Shown here piece by piece: positions 1 through 35,934 of a stretch of 64,000 nt of DNA (position 1 is its first letter; every line of letters begins with the position of its first letter). A program made the position numbers and the translations under genes. Under the pieces are notes generated by a model. The model was not told the origin of the DNA. It saw only the letters and a list, made by a program, of their open reading frames with translations, and made no database searches. Source of the DNA: Rhodococcoides fascians A25f (GTDB lineage: Bacteria; Actinomycetota; Actinomycetes; Mycobacteriales; Mycobacteriaceae); assembly GCF_000760935.2 (NCBI RefSeq), contig NZ_CP049744.1, positions 3,875,501-3,939,500 of the forward strand, in the 5' to 3' direction.

Positions 1-6302
<6,302 letters not shown>

Positions 6303-6394
6303 CTATCCATTCCTCCTGATCGAAAACCGTGCCGTGTCGTTCTCGTTGGCCCCGCGCGGTCGGCGGGGATACGTGCCGCCGGGATCGCCGCCGC

Positions 6395-27319
<20,925 letters not shown>

Positions 27320-27352
27320 TCGATGCCTCTCTTTCCCACAATCACACGCGCC

Positions 27353-27386
27353 CCCACCGGCTGCTGAACCAGCAGCGATCGGTGGG
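27353..27386 (-). promoter_or_regulatory. two-tier hairpin in the NRPS 5' leader
   Basis: Outer arms CCCACCG/CGGTGGG (7 bp) and inner arms GCTGCTG/CAGCAGC (7 bp, 3-base loop) are separated by a 3-base bulge on one side. The structure ends 33 bases upstream of the TTG start and would form in the mRNA leader. It could affect mRNA stability or leader read-through; no function is demonstrated. Confidence 0.5.
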
Positions 27387-27460
27387 CACCGAACACGTCG
27401 AGCAAGTTGCTTACTTCGTTCTCTATTTTCTCACCGGCGACAACTCGAAGTTACCTTTCA

Positions 27461-27482
27461 GTACATATCCGTACGTATGTAC
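27461..27482. promoter_or_regulatory. candidate operator upstream of the NRPS operon
   Basis: An inverted repeat with 7 bp arms GTACATA/TATGTAC and an 8-base centre containing CGTACG lies about 140 bases upstream of the synthetase start, in the most AT-rich stretch of this 268 bp gap. The geometry fits a dimeric repressor site such as a TetR type. The binding protein is unknown and I could not place a convincing -35/-10 pair. Confidence 0.4.
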
Positions 27483-27587
27483 AGGACCGTTACAAGTCGG
27501 TACCCGTTTCGGGCTCACCCGACACACTCCGACTCGATTCGGCACCCGGTCAATCTACAGTGCCTACCGAGGAGAGATCGTCGGTCG

Positions 27588-28013
27588 TCATGCCGTCATG
27601 TCGAAAGCTGCGATCACCTTGTTCGGCGTCACCCGAACGATCAATTCGCCCGGAACACCGTTCCTGGTGCCGAACTCCTCGGCGCGCTCGCGGCCCATGT
27701 ACCGGGCTCCGATCTCGGTTGCGGTGCGAACCAGCTCCGCCGGGTCCTCGTCGACGGATGCGATGCCCTGCACCTGGACGAAACCGTACGGTGGCTGCTC
27801 GAGATCGACGGTCAGGACCACGCGGGGGTCACGGCGAATCGACTTGCCCTTGGCCGTGTCTGCTCCCGTGTTGAACACGATCTGGTCGCCCTCGACGAGG
27901 AACCAGATGGGTGCCACCAGGGGCCTCCCGTCGGAGGCGAGGTACCCGAGCTTGCCGGTGCGGGTTCCCGAAGACAGAAACTCGCGCACACGCGGATCGG
28001 TGATCGACGTCAT
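27588..28013 (-). CDS. PPOX-class F420/FMN-dependent oxidoreductase
   Basis: A 141-residue single-domain protein of the pyridoxamine-phosphate-oxidase-like split-barrel fold. Family features are RVREFLSSGTRTGKLGYLASDGRPLVAPIWF at the N terminus (given in pieces: RVREFL, GKLGYLA, PLVAPIWF), the RRDPRVVLTVD strand and the EIGARYMG helix. Actinobacterial members of this length (TIGR03618-like) bind F420 or flavin and reduce varied substrates; the substrate cannot be read from sequence. The ATG at 28013 is preferred over a longer in-frame start because the family begins at this point. It is a minus-strand gene 98 bases from the amidohydrolase stop, so co-transcription is possible. Confidence 0.8.
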   Translation of the reverse strand: MTSITDPRVREFLSSGTRTGKLGYLASDGRPLVAPIWFLVEGDQIVFNTGADTAKGKSIRRDPRVVLTVDLEQPPYGFVQVQGIASVDEDPAELVRTATEIGARYMGRERAEEFGTRNGVPGELIVRVTPNKVIAAFDMTA

Positions 28014-28111
28014 CGCAGTTACGCTACGCGGCCACACCGACAACATCGATCACCTCGTGCGCGTTTTGCGTACCTCTGCCTACGCAAAGCGCGCACGAGG
28101 GTCGAGTGCGC

Positions 28112-29569
28112 CTACACCGCAGCCGCGTGGGTGAGCGCGCCTGCACAGATCGTGGCTCTGATCTCCGTTTCCGCGAGATCGTGCACCGTGCGGTGCTCGG
28201 GATGCTCGACGAGCACGACGATGTCCGCCGCGTCCCCCACTCGGAGGGCCCGGCGACCGCCACACGCGGCCTGCAGCGCGGCGTCGAGGGGCACTGCTTC
28301 CTCGACGTGCCACGGCGGTCGGTCGTCGTCGGTTCGGAACACCGCGGCGGCGACTCCGGCCAGCGGTTCGGGTGGACTGACCGGGGCATCGGAGCCGAAG
28401 AGCAGTCTCGCCCCGCTGCGGTGAAGCGTTCCGTAGCCGTAGGCGACCGAGCGACGCCCGGACCACAGATCCTCCGCGATGTCGCGATCGGACATGGCGT
28501 GCTGCGGCTGCACCGATGCCGCGACACCCAGTGCGGCGAAACGTTCGATGTCCTCCGGCAGGATCTGCTGCGCATGTTCGATTCGACCACCGCAGCCGGC
28601 CCGCTCGAAAGCATCGAGTGCGATGCTGTTGGCGCGGTCGCCGATCGCATGGATCGCGGGCACGATGCCACTGCGTGACGCCCGCGAGACGAGCTCGAAC
28701 AGACTCTCCCGGGTCTCGAGCAACAGACCGTAGGCGTCGTCCCCGTCGATGCCCGGGTACCGGTCGTGGCAGCACGCCGTTCTGGTGTTGAGCGAACCGT
28801 CGAGCATCACCTTGAGCGGTCCGCGCCTGATCAGTTCCGAGAGCGCCGAGACGTCGCCGGTACGCTCGCCGCGTTCGATTGCTTCGTCGAGCCACTGCGG
28901 CCATACCGTCGTGTCGACGCGTACCGCGGGAGAACCGGCCGACAGGCGTCGATCCCAGACCGTCCTGTTGTCCGCGAACTCGAAATCGACGACGCCGGTG
29001 ACTCCGCGGACCGCCAGCGCTGCGGTGGCGTCGAGTACGGCCCGATCGAGTTCCGCCGGGTCTTCCTGTTCCTCGAGTGCCATGACCGCTTCGAGGCCGT
29101 CGACATCGCGCAGCACCCCGGTGGGGTGATCGATTCCCAGATCTGCGAGTAACGCCGGGCTCAACCACAGCGTGTGCAGGTCCATGCTCGTCATGGCCAC
29201 GCGGGCACCGGGCAGTGCACTCTCGAGCAGATCCTTGTGCGGCTCCTCGGGCCACTGCGCGTCCCGGAAGCCGTTGGCGCGCACCACCGAATCGCCTGCA
29301 GTCCGCGCATATGGGTACACCAGCGCGACGGCATCGGCCGCCGACGTGGCAGGCCCGACATCGATACGCCGACGCGCCGCCGCCCATTGAGTCAGGTGTA
29401 CGTGACTGTCCACGAATCCGGGCAGGGCAACCCCACCTCCCCCGTCGAGCACCTCGACGCCGGTACCGCGCGGACTGCCGGCGGCGACGATCGACGCGAT
29501 GACCGAGCCGACGAGTTCGATGTCGAAGAGCACGCCGGAACCATCCAGTGCGACGTTGGCGATAATCAC
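28112..29569 (-). CDS. amidohydrolase family protein (YtcJ-like)
   Basis: A 485-residue metal-dependent hydrolase of the amidohydrolase superfamily. Visible metal-site elements are DSHVHL near residue 55, HAIGDRAN and RIEHAQQI in the middle, and the late aspartate in LLFGSDAPVSPPEP. The family hydrolyses amide or ester bonds of cyclic and acyl compounds; YtcJ-type members rarely have a known substrate. The start is GTG at 29569. It is divergent from the thioesterase gene with only 52 bases between them, so the two promoters must overlap. Confidence 0.85.
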   Translation of the reverse strand: MIIANVALDGSGVLFDIELVGSVIASIVAAGSPRGTGVEVLDGGGGVALPGFVDSHVHLTQWAAARRRIDVGPATSAADAVALVYPYARTAGDSVVRANGFRDAQWPEEPHKDLLESALPGARVAMTSMDLHTLWLSPALLADLGIDHPTGVLRDVDGLEAVMALEEQEDPAELDRAVLDATAALAVRGVTGVVDFEFADNRTVWDRRLSAGSPAVRVDTTVWPQWLDEAIERGERTGDVSALSELIRRGPLKVMLDGSLNTRTACCHDRYPGIDGDDAYGLLLETRESLFELVSRASRSGIVPAIHAIGDRANSIALDAFERAGCGGRIEHAQQILPEDIERFAALGVAASVQPQHAMSDRDIAEDLWSGRRSVAYGYGTLHRSGARLLFGSDAPVSPPEPLAGVAAAVFRTDDDRPPWHVEEAVPLDAALQAACGGRRALRVGDAADIVVLVEHPEHRTVHDLAETEIRATICAGALTHAAAV

Positions 29570-29621
29570 CCCTGGGACTCTAGAGCGTCGTCTTCGCAGT
29601 CGCGCATGCCATCCTCTAGCA

Positions 29622-30077
29622 ATGAAAACAGAGCCTGGCGCGATGCAGACAGAGCCGACCGGACCCGTCGGGTATCACGCGACCGTCACAGTGCGCTGGT
29701 CGGACATGGACGCATTTGCGCACATCAATCACGCCCGGATGGTCACCTTGCTCGAAGAGGCGCGTATCGAGTGGCTGCTCAGTGAGGGCGAGGCGAACGA
29801 GAGCTTGATCAAGAGTGCGTTGATCGCGAATGTGACCATCGCATACAAGAAACCGCTCCGGCACTCGGACGGTCCGCTCGACGTCACACTGTGGTTCGAG
29901 AAGGTGCGAGCCGTCGACTTCACCATCGGGTACGAGGTGCGGGCAGCAGGCGCGGCACCGGATTCGCCACCGGCGGTGGTGGCGACCACCCGGATGGCGA
30001 TGGTCGACGTCGGTGCCGAGACCTTGCGCCGCATCGCGCCGGAAGAGAAGGCCTATCTCGCCCGCTGGACTCGCTGA
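29622..30077 (+). CDS. acyl-CoA thioesterase, hot-dog fold (4HBT-like)
   Basis: A protein of about 151 residues that is expected to hydrolyse acyl-CoA to free acid and CoA. The motif WSDMDAFAHINHARM contains the catalytic-type aspartate of the 4-hydroxybenzoyl-CoA thioesterase group, followed by LLEEARIEWL on the long helix. I chose ATG 29622, since the open frame upstream overlaps the divergent amidohydrolase start region; ATG 29643 is also possible. Its last 25 bases overlap the 3' end of the convergent acetoacetyl-CoA synthetase gene. Confidence 0.82.
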   Translation: MKTEPGAMQTEPTGPVGYHATVTVRWSDMDAFAHINHARMVTLLEEARIEWLLSEGEANESLIKSALIANVTIAYKKPLRHSDGPLDVTLWFEKVRAVDFTIGYEVRAAGAAPDSPPAVVATTRMAMVDVGAETLRRIAPEEKAYLARWTR

Positions 30078-31999
30078 TATTCTGCCGCCCGGTCGACGAA
30101 CCACGCCAAGGCAGCCGGATCGTCGACGGCGCTGGATTCGAGAGTGCTTGTCGCCGTGGCACCTTGGAAGAGTCGCTTGAGCGGCACCTCCAGCTTCTTC
30201 CCGGTTCGCGTATGCGGGATTGCCGGCACCTCGATGACGTCGTCGGGAACGTGCCGCGGCGACGCCTGCGTTCTGATGATCGATTCGATGTGTCCGCGCA
30301 GTTCGTCGGTGAGACCGTCCGGAACGACCACGAACAAGGGCATCCAGTAACCACCGTCTGCCAGCTCGATACCCAGAACGAGTGCCTCGGTGATCTGGTC
30401 CAGTGACTCCACGGCCTGATAGATGTCGGCGCTCCCCATTCGAATACCATTGCGGTTCAGGGTCGAATCCGATCGACCGTGCACGAGAACGCTGCCGCGA
30501 TCGGTGATGGTGATCCAATCGCCGTGACGCCAGATTCTCGGGTAGGTGTCGAAATAAGCGTCGCGGTAGCGAGTTCCGTCGGCGTCGTTCCAGAAGTACA
30601 GCGGCATCGACGGCATGGGCTCGGTGACGACCAATTCACCGACCGACCCCCGCACCGAGTTGCCGTCCTCGTCGAAGGCGTCGAGCGCAACGCCGAGGAA
30701 CGGCACGGAGAGCTCTCCGGCCCATACCGGGGCGGTTCGCACTCCCCCGGCGAACGCCGACACGACGTCGGTACCGCCCGAGATGGAGAAGACCGGAATC
30801 TGCGCACCGATGTTCTCCGACAACCAGATCGATGACGATGCAGGCATCGCAGACCCGGTGATACCGACCGCGCGCAGAGCCGACAGGTCGTGATCGGTAC
30901 CGGGATGCGTGTCGGCCTTGATGCACGAGAGCACATAGCCGGGGCTGGTACCGAGGTACGTCACACCCAGCCTGGCTGCGATGTCCCACAGCGCATCCGG
31001 CGTGGGGAACGACGGATTACCGTCCGCACACACGATGGTGGCACCGGTCAGCAGGCCGGCTGTCTGGAAGTTCCACATCATCCAGCTCGGGCTGGTGTAC
31101 CAGAAGAAGACATCCTCGGGACCCAGATCGGAGTGCAGGGCAACAGATTTGAGGTGCTCGAGCACCACACCACCGTGACCGTGCACGATTCCCTTGGGTA
31201 GACCTGTGGTGCCCGACGAGAACACGACCCACAGTGGGTGATCGAACGGGACGGCCACCGGTACCAGTTTCCGGCTCTCGGCGGTGGCGTCGGACCAACT
31301 CTGCGCCGTTCCCGACGGTTCGCCGATCGTCACCACTGCCCGCAGAGTCGGAAGGCCTCCGACGAGGGCATCGACATCGGCGGCCTTGTCTCGGAACTTC
31401 CCTCCGTAGGTGTACCCGGCGGCGGTGATCAGTGCCGTGGGTTCGAGTTGTCCCAGACGATCGAGAGCTGCCGAGACCGAATAGTCCTGCCCACAGGCGG
31501 ACCACACCGCACCCAGGCTCGCGGTCGCCAGAAAAGCGATCACCGCCTCCGGGATGTTCGGCAGATATCCGACGACTCGATCGCCGCGCCGAACCCCCTT
31601 GTCAGTGAGCGTCCCCGCGAGCGCGCCCGCCTGCTCGATCATCTCCGCCCATGTCACGGTCCGGACGGAACCGTCCTCGCGAGCATGGACGATGGCCGCG
31701 CGATCGGGGCGAGCATGCCTGATCACCTGGTCCACGTAGTTCAGCTCGGTTCCCGGAAACCACTGCGCACCTGGCATTCCGCGTTCACCGAGCACGACGG
31801 TCGGCTCGGCGGCCGAGCGGATCTCGAAGAAATCCCACACTGCTCGCCAGAACAGTTCCAGCTCGGTCGTCGACCAACGCCACAGCGCCTGATAGTCAGG
31901 CAACGTCAGAGCGTGACGTTGCTCGACGAACCGCGCGAACTCGGTCACCCGAGCCTCGGCGAGATCGGAATCCGTCGGCGTCCACAGCGCACTGTCCAT
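30053..31999 (-). CDS. aacS: acetoacetate--CoA ligase
   Basis: Activates acetoacetate to acetoacetyl-CoA with ATP in the cytoplasm. The 648-residue length and the N-terminal segment (LPDYQALWRWS, FPGTELNYVD) match AacS rather than general acyl-CoA synthetases. ANL-family motifs are VVFSSGTTGLPKGIVHGHGG (P-loop; near residue 265), FSISGGTDV (substrate pocket region) and the hinge segment HGRSDSTLNRNGIRMG. It lies 31 bases downstream of the acyl-CoA synthetase on the same strand, so the two probably form an operon. The 3' end overlaps the convergent thioesterase by 25 bases. Confidence 0.92.
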   Translation of the reverse strand: MDSALWTPTDSDLAEARVTEFARFVEQRHALTLPDYQALWRWSTTELELFWRAVWDFFEIRSAAEPTVVLGERGMPGAQWFPGTELNYVDQVIRHARPDRAAIVHAREDGSVRTVTWAEMIEQAGALAGTLTDKGVRRGDRVVGYLPNIPEAVIAFLATASLGAVWSACGQDYSVSAALDRLGQLEPTALITAAGYTYGGKFRDKAADVDALVGGLPTLRAVVTIGEPSGTAQSWSDATAESRKLVPVAVPFDHPLWVVFSSGTTGLPKGIVHGHGGVVLEHLKSVALHSDLGPEDVFFWYTSPSWMMWNFQTAGLLTGATIVCADGNPSFPTPDALWDIAARLGVTYLGTSPGYVLSCIKADTHPGTDHDLSALRAVGITGSAMPASSSIWLSENIGAQIPVFSISGGTDVVSAFAGGVRTAPVWAGELSVPFLGVALDAFDEDGNSVRGSVGELVVTEPMPSMPLYFWNDADGTRYRDAYFDTYPRIWRHGDWITITDRGSVLVHGRSDSTLNRNGIRMGSADIYQAVESLDQITEALVLGIELADGGYWMPLFVVVPDGLTDELRGHIESIIRTQASPRHVPDDVIEVPAIPHTRTGKKLEVPLKRLFQGATATSTLESSAVDDPAALAWFVDRAAEYQRVQRAR

Positions 32000-32030
32000 G
32001 CATGCGAGTATGTCAGCCGAGTGATCGTCG

Positions 32031-33647
32031 TCAGATCAATCCGAGCGACCGTTCCCGCATTTCCACCTTGCGCACCTTGCCGGTGACCGTCATCGGAAAC
32101 TCGTCGACGACGTGCACGTACCGCGGGATCTTGTAGTGCGCGAGCCGGCCATCGCAGAACGCGCGCAACGTGTCCGAATCCAGCGGCGCGGCATCGTCTC
32201 TCATCCTGATCCACACCATGAGCTCCTCGCCGTACTTCTGATCGGGAACACCGATCACCTGTGCGTCGAGTATGTCGGGATGGGTGTACAGAAACTCTTC
32301 GACTTCGCGGGGATAGATGTTCTCACCGCCGCGAATCACCATGTCCTTGATCCGTCCGGTGATGGCTACGTAGCCGTCTTCGTCCATCACCCCGATGTCG
32401 CCGGTGTGCATCCACCCCTCGGCGTCGATGGCTTCGGCGGTCTTCTCCGGCTGCTCCCAGTAGCCCAGCATCACCGAGTAGCCGCGCGTGCACAGCTCGC
32501 CCGCCTCCCCGCGCGGCAAGGTGCTGCCCTCCATCGGGTCGACGATCTTCACTTCGAGATGCGGACCCACACGACCGACGGTGGACACTCGCTGTTCGAT
32601 GGAGTCGTCGCTTCGAGTCTGCAGCGACACCGGGGACGTCTCGGTCATGCCGTAGCAGATCGACACCTCCGTCATCCCCATGCGCTCGATCACCTGCTTC
32701 ATCACTTCGGTGGGGCACGGTGATCCGGCCATGATTCCGGTACGCAGACTGCTCAGATCGAAGTCTTCGAAGTTCTCGAGAGCCAGTTCGGCGATGAACA
32801 TCGTCGGGACGCCGTAGAGCGACGTGCATTTCTCCGATTCCACGGCGGTCAGTGGCGCGACCGGATCGAAGGAGAGTCCGGGAATCACCATCGCCGAGCC
32901 GTGCGAGGTACACGCGAGATTGCCCATCACCATGCCGAAGCAGTGATAGAACGGCACCGGAATACACACTCGGTCCTCGGCGGTGTAGTGGCAGAGCTCG
33001 CCGACGAAGAAGCCGTTGTTGAGGATGTTCCGGTGACTCAGCGTCGCGCCCTTCGGGAAACCCGTCGTCCCCGAGGTGTATTGAATGTTGATCGCGTCAT
33101 CGGCACGGAGCTGTTCGGACACGTCGGTGATCATGTTCGGAGTCTTCGCCAAAGCACGGTGCCCACGATCGGTCATCGCTTCCCATTGAATGCTGCCGAT
33201 GAACAGAACCTCACGCAGCGACGGCACCTCGGGTCGCGCGTTCTCGATCATCGCGGCATAGTCCGAACCCTTGAAGTCCTTGGCCGACAACAACACCGAG
33301 ACCCCGGCCTGCTTCAGGACGAATTGCAGCTCGTGTGACCGATACGCAGGGTTGATGTTGACCAGCACCGCCCCGATCTTCGCTGTCGCGTACTGCGCCA
33401 GGACCCATTCGGGACAGTTGGGTGCCCACATCCCCACTCGGTCACCCACCGCGACACCGGCCACCAGTAGTCCGGCCGCCAACAGATCGACGTCGGCGAC
33501 GAACTCCGAATAGGTCCACCGTCGCCCGGAGGCAACATCGATCAATGCATCACGATCCGAGTACCGCGCCGCAGTGCGATCCAGATTCGCGCCGATCGTG
33601 TCGTCCAGAACTGCGGTGTCCGACGTACCGGAAGAATAACTGTCCAT
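32031..33647 (-). CDS. fatty-acyl-CoA synthetase (AMP-binding, FadD type)
   Basis: A 538-residue ANL-superfamily ligase activating a carboxylic acid to acyl-AMP and then acyl-CoA. Motifs are [24 protein letters not shown], the hinge [21 protein letters not shown] and the late lysine in TVTGKVRK. Sequence is of the medium/long-chain type often annotated FadD3/FadD35-like; the chain length is not determinable. ATG 33647 is preferred over the upstream frame extension because typical homologues begin here. It precedes aacS by 31 bases. A small hairpin between eutC and this gene suggests a separate transcript from the ethanolamine operon. Confidence 0.88.
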   Translation of the reverse strand: MDSYSSGTSDTAVLDDTIGANLDRTAARYSDRDALIDVASGRRWTYSEFVADVDLLAAGLLVAGVAVGDRVGMWAPNCPEWVLAQYATAKIGAVLVNINPAYRSHELQFVLKQAGVSVLLSAKDFKGSDYAAMIENARPEVPSLREVLFIGSIQWEAMTDRGHRALAKTPNMITDVSEQLRADDAINIQYTSGTTGFPKGATLSHRNILNNGFFVGELCHYTAEDRVCIPVPFYHCFGMVMGNLACTSHGSAMVIPGLSFDPVAPLTAVESEKCTSLYGVPTMFIAELALENFEDFDLSSLRTGIMAGSPCPTEVMKQVIERMGMTEVSICYGMTETSPVSLQTRSDDSIEQRVSTVGRVGPHLEVKIVDPMEGSTLPRGEAGELCTRGYSVMLGYWEQPEKTAEAIDAEGWMHTGDIGVMDEDGYVAITGRIKDMVIRGGENIYPREVEEFLYTHPDILDAQVIGVPDQKYGEELMVWIRMRDDAAPLDSDTLRAFCDGRLAHYKIPRYVHVVDEFPMTVTGKVRKVEMRERSLGLI

Positions 33648-33659
33648 ACCCCCACGGTA

Positions 33660-33673
33660 GTGACCGCCGTCAC
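33660..33673. promoter_or_regulatory. small inverted repeat before the acyl-CoA synthetase gene
   Basis: GTGAC-N4-GTCAC, 12 bases upstream of the ATG at 33647. It could be an operator or a leader hairpin; the arms are only 5 bp. Confidence 0.25.
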
Positions 33674-33682
33674 GCGCAGCCA

Positions 33683-33697
33683 CCCCCGAATAGGGGG
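33683..33697 (-). terminator. possible terminator after eutC
   Basis: CCCCC-N5-GGGGG hairpin three bases after the eutC stop on the minus strand, without a U tract, as is common for actinobacterial terminators. It would separate the ethanolamine operon from the acyl-CoA synthetase genes. Confidence 0.35.
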
Positions 33698-33700
33698 ATG

Positions 33701-34525
33701 TCACTCCAGCGTGAGGGCCTCGGTCGCCTCGAGCACATCGGCCCGGGAGGTGTCCTTGAGCGCCACTCCGGACCGTCCGAGCTTCCTTGCCCCGGCCAGG
33801 AGGCCCGCTACTATTCGCGCCGACTGTGCGTATCCCTGTCCCTCGGGCGGATGGATATTGGAGATGCAGTTGCGGTCGGCATCGGTGCAGCCCGGCTTCG
33901 GCAGATGCGTCAGGTAGATGCCGAGACTGTCCGCAACCGACAACCCCGGGCGCTCCCCGATCAGAACCAGTACCGTCCGCACTCCCATCGCCGCGGCGAT
34001 GTGATCGCCCAACGCCACCCGCGCCTCGGTCGCGATCACCGGAGCCGCTATCGAATACCGATCGGCCAGTTCGGATTTCAATGCCTCCAGCATCGGCACA
34101 CCGTGATCGGCGAGTGCGCGGGGGGACAACCCGTCACTCAACACGATTCCGATCTCGTCCTCGGAATGCGGCACCGCCGACAGATCCTCGGGTTGCCGGC
34201 CGAGATCGGGCCGTCGTAGATACTCCGCACGACTGGTCGCCAACGACGTCACCACTGCCGGCGCACCGAGTCCCACCTGCTCTACCCGGCTCACGAATTC
34301 CTCGACATCGAGCGGCATGTGTACCGCATCCCTCGCGGCAGCGTGCGCCGAGCGAAACTCCAGCACCCGGGTGGTCGGCAAGGAATCACCGATACGCCCC
34401 AGCCCGATTCGGGCCTGAGTCATCGCCCGCAACTCGCCCCAGAACTCTGTTTCCGGTCGTTCCGCAGGCTCCACTCCTGCTGTTTCCGGTCGTTCCGCAG
34501 GCACTGCTCCTGATGTGTCGGTCAT
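33701..34525 (-). CDS. eutC: ethanolamine ammonia-lyase small subunit
   Basis: The 274-residue small subunit of the adenosylcobalamin-dependent lyase that converts ethanolamine to acetaldehyde and ammonia. Family signatures are [19 protein letters not shown] (cobalamin contact region), [14 protein letters not shown] and the ending [13 protein letters not shown]. The ATG overlaps the eutB stop as ATGA at 34522-34525, so its translation is coupled to that of the large subunit. The N-terminal 30 residues contain a duplicated PAERPET segment produced by a 23 bp direct repeat; this part precedes the conserved domain and is probably flexible. The open frame extends far upstream through eutB but the extension is only antisense-like shadow coding. 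Confidence 0.93.
   Translation of the reverse strand: MTDTSGAVPAERPETAGVEPAERPETEFWGELRAMTQARIGLGRIGDSLPTTRVLEFRSAHAAARDAVHMPLDVEEFVSRVEQVGLGAPAVVTSLATSRAEYLRRPDLGRQPEDLSAVPHSEDEIGIVLSDGLSPRALADHGVPMLEALKSELADRYSIAAPVIATEARVALGDHIAAAMGVRTVLVLIGERPGLSVADSLGIYLTHLPKPGCTDADRNCISNIHPPEGQGYAQSARIVAGLLAGARKLGRSGVALKDTSRADVLEATEALTLE
34447..34502 (-). repeat. 23 bp direct repeat in the 5' end of eutC
   Basis: Two identical 23 bp copies at 34447-34469 and 34480-34502, offset by 33 bp (11 codons). The spacing keeps the reading frame and duplicates the peptide PAERPET. Copy number could change by slipped replication without frameshift. Confidence 0.85.
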
Positions 34526-35934
34526 CGCGCACTCATCAGGGCCCGCAACGGTGATCCCGCAGCATCGACGTCCAGAACTCGACCGTCGGCGTCCACCATG
34601 CCCAGACGCGAGAGCCACGACTCGAACTCCGGTGCGGGCCGCAGGCCGAGAACCTGCCGAACGTAGAGCACGTCGTGAAAGCTCAGAGACTGGTATCCGA
34701 GCATGACGTCGTCGGCTCCCGGCACCGCGATGACGAATGCAACTCCGGCCGCACCCAGCAGCGTGAGCAACGTGTCCATGTCGTCCTGATCGGCCTCGGC
34801 ATGGTTGGTGTAGCAGACGTCGACGCCCATCGGCAGCCCCAACAGCTTGCCGCAGAAGTGATCTTCGAGTCCGGCCCTGATGATCTGCTTGCCGTCGTAC
34901 AGGTACTCCGGCCCGATGAACCCGACGACGGTATTGATCAGCAACGGCTCGAGATCGCGGGCGACCGCGTACGCGCGTGTCTCGAGGGTCTGCTGATCGA
35001 CCGGTCGATCGCCGGTGCCGATGTGCGCACCCGCCGACAGCGCCGAGCCCTGACCGGTTTCGAGATACATGACGTTGTTCCCGACGGTTCCGCGGTGCAA
35101 CGATCGGCCGGCCTCGTTGGCCTGCCGAAGCAGCGGAATGTTCACGCCGAAGCTCGAATTGGCTCCTTCGGTGCCTGCGATGGACTGGAACACCAGGTCG
35201 ACGGGAACTCCCTTGTCGATCAGTTCCATCGTCGTCGTCACGTGCGAGAGCACGCAGGATTGCGTGGGAATCTCGAAGCGCTGTCGAATCTCGTCGAGCA
35301 GATGCAGCAGGTCGGCTGTGGCCTGAGGTGAGTCGGTCGCGGGATTGATCCCGATGACCGCGTCGCCCGATCCGAGCAGCAATCCGTCGAGCGTGGCCGC
35401 CGCAATTCCGCGCGGATCGTCGGTCGGGTGATTGGGTTGCAAACGCGTGGTGAGGGTTCCGGGTAGCCCGATCGTCGTCCGGAACGCCGACGTCACCTGC
35501 ACCGCCCGAGACACTGCGATCAGATCCTGATTTCGCATGATCTTGCTGACGGCAGCGACCATCTCGGGCGTCAATCCTGCCGCGACCGATCGCAGTGTCG
35601 CGGCCGCGTCGGGCCCTGCGGTCACCTGCAGCAGCCAATCCCGTAGACCTCCTACGGTCAGGTGCGAGACGGCCCCGAATGCGATGCGGTCGTGGGAATC
35701 GATGATGAGCCGAGTGACCTCGTCGCTCTCGTACGGAACGAGCAGATCGTGCAGGAAGACATCGAGTGAAACCTCCGACAATGCCCACTGCGCAGCAGCC
35801 CGTTCGGCATCCGATTCGGCTGCGCAACCGGCCAACTCGTCACCCGACCGCAGCGGGGTCGCCTTGGCCATCAGGTCCACCAGACCGTCGAACGTGTAGG
35901 TGGTACCCGAGACCTGTTGGGTGTAGATCGTCAT
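34522..35934 (-). CDS. eutB: ethanolamine ammonia-lyase large subunit
   Basis: The catalytic 470-residue subunit of the B12-dependent ethanolamine lyase. Residues that bind ethanolamine in the E. coli enzyme have clear counterparts: Arg and Gln in TTRLQPNHP, Glu in MYLETGQGSALS and Asp in GVDVCYTNHAEAD. The start at ATG 35934 overlaps the permease stop (ATGA, 35931-35934), showing one coupled permease-eutB-eutC unit. No microcompartment shell or EutA reactivase genes are present, so this is the short cytoplasmic pathway; the acetaldehyde is probably handled by the ExaC-type dehydrogenase encoded 3 kb upstream. Confidence 0.95.
   Translation of the reverse strand: MTIYTQQVSGTTYTFDGLVDLMAKATPLRSGDELAGCAAESDAERAAAQWALSEVSLDVFLHDLLVPYESDEVTRLIIDSHDRIAFGAVSHLTVGGLRDWLLQVTAGPDAAATLRSVAAGLTPEMVAAVSKIMRNQDLIAVSRAVQVTSAFRTTIGLPGTLTTRLQPNHPTDDPRGIAAATLDGLLLGSGDAVIGINPATDSPQATADLLHLLDEIRQRFEIPTQSCVLSHVTTTMELIDKGVPVDLVFQSIAGTEGANSSFGVNIPLLRQANEAGRSLHRGTVGNNVMYLETGQGSALSAGAHIGTGDRPVDQQTLETRAYAVARDLEPLLINTVVGFIGPEYLYDGKQIIRAGLEDHFCGKLLGLPMGVDVCYTNHAEADQDDMDTLLTLLGAAGVAFVIAVPGADDVMLGYQSLSFHDVLYVRQVLGLRPAPEFESWLSRLGMVDADGRVLDVDAAGSPLRALMSAR

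Noticed and set aside
6350..6368. Hairpin CCCCGC-N7-GCGGGG between the two NRPS genes as an intercistronic terminator
   Set aside because: The stem is only 6 bp and the genes must be expressed together, so a strong terminator role is unlikely.
33701..35827. A 708-residue frame ending in EutC, as a possible fusion
   Set aside because: The N-terminal two thirds are an alternate frame of eutB; the ATGA overlap at 34522-34525 defines the real eutC start.
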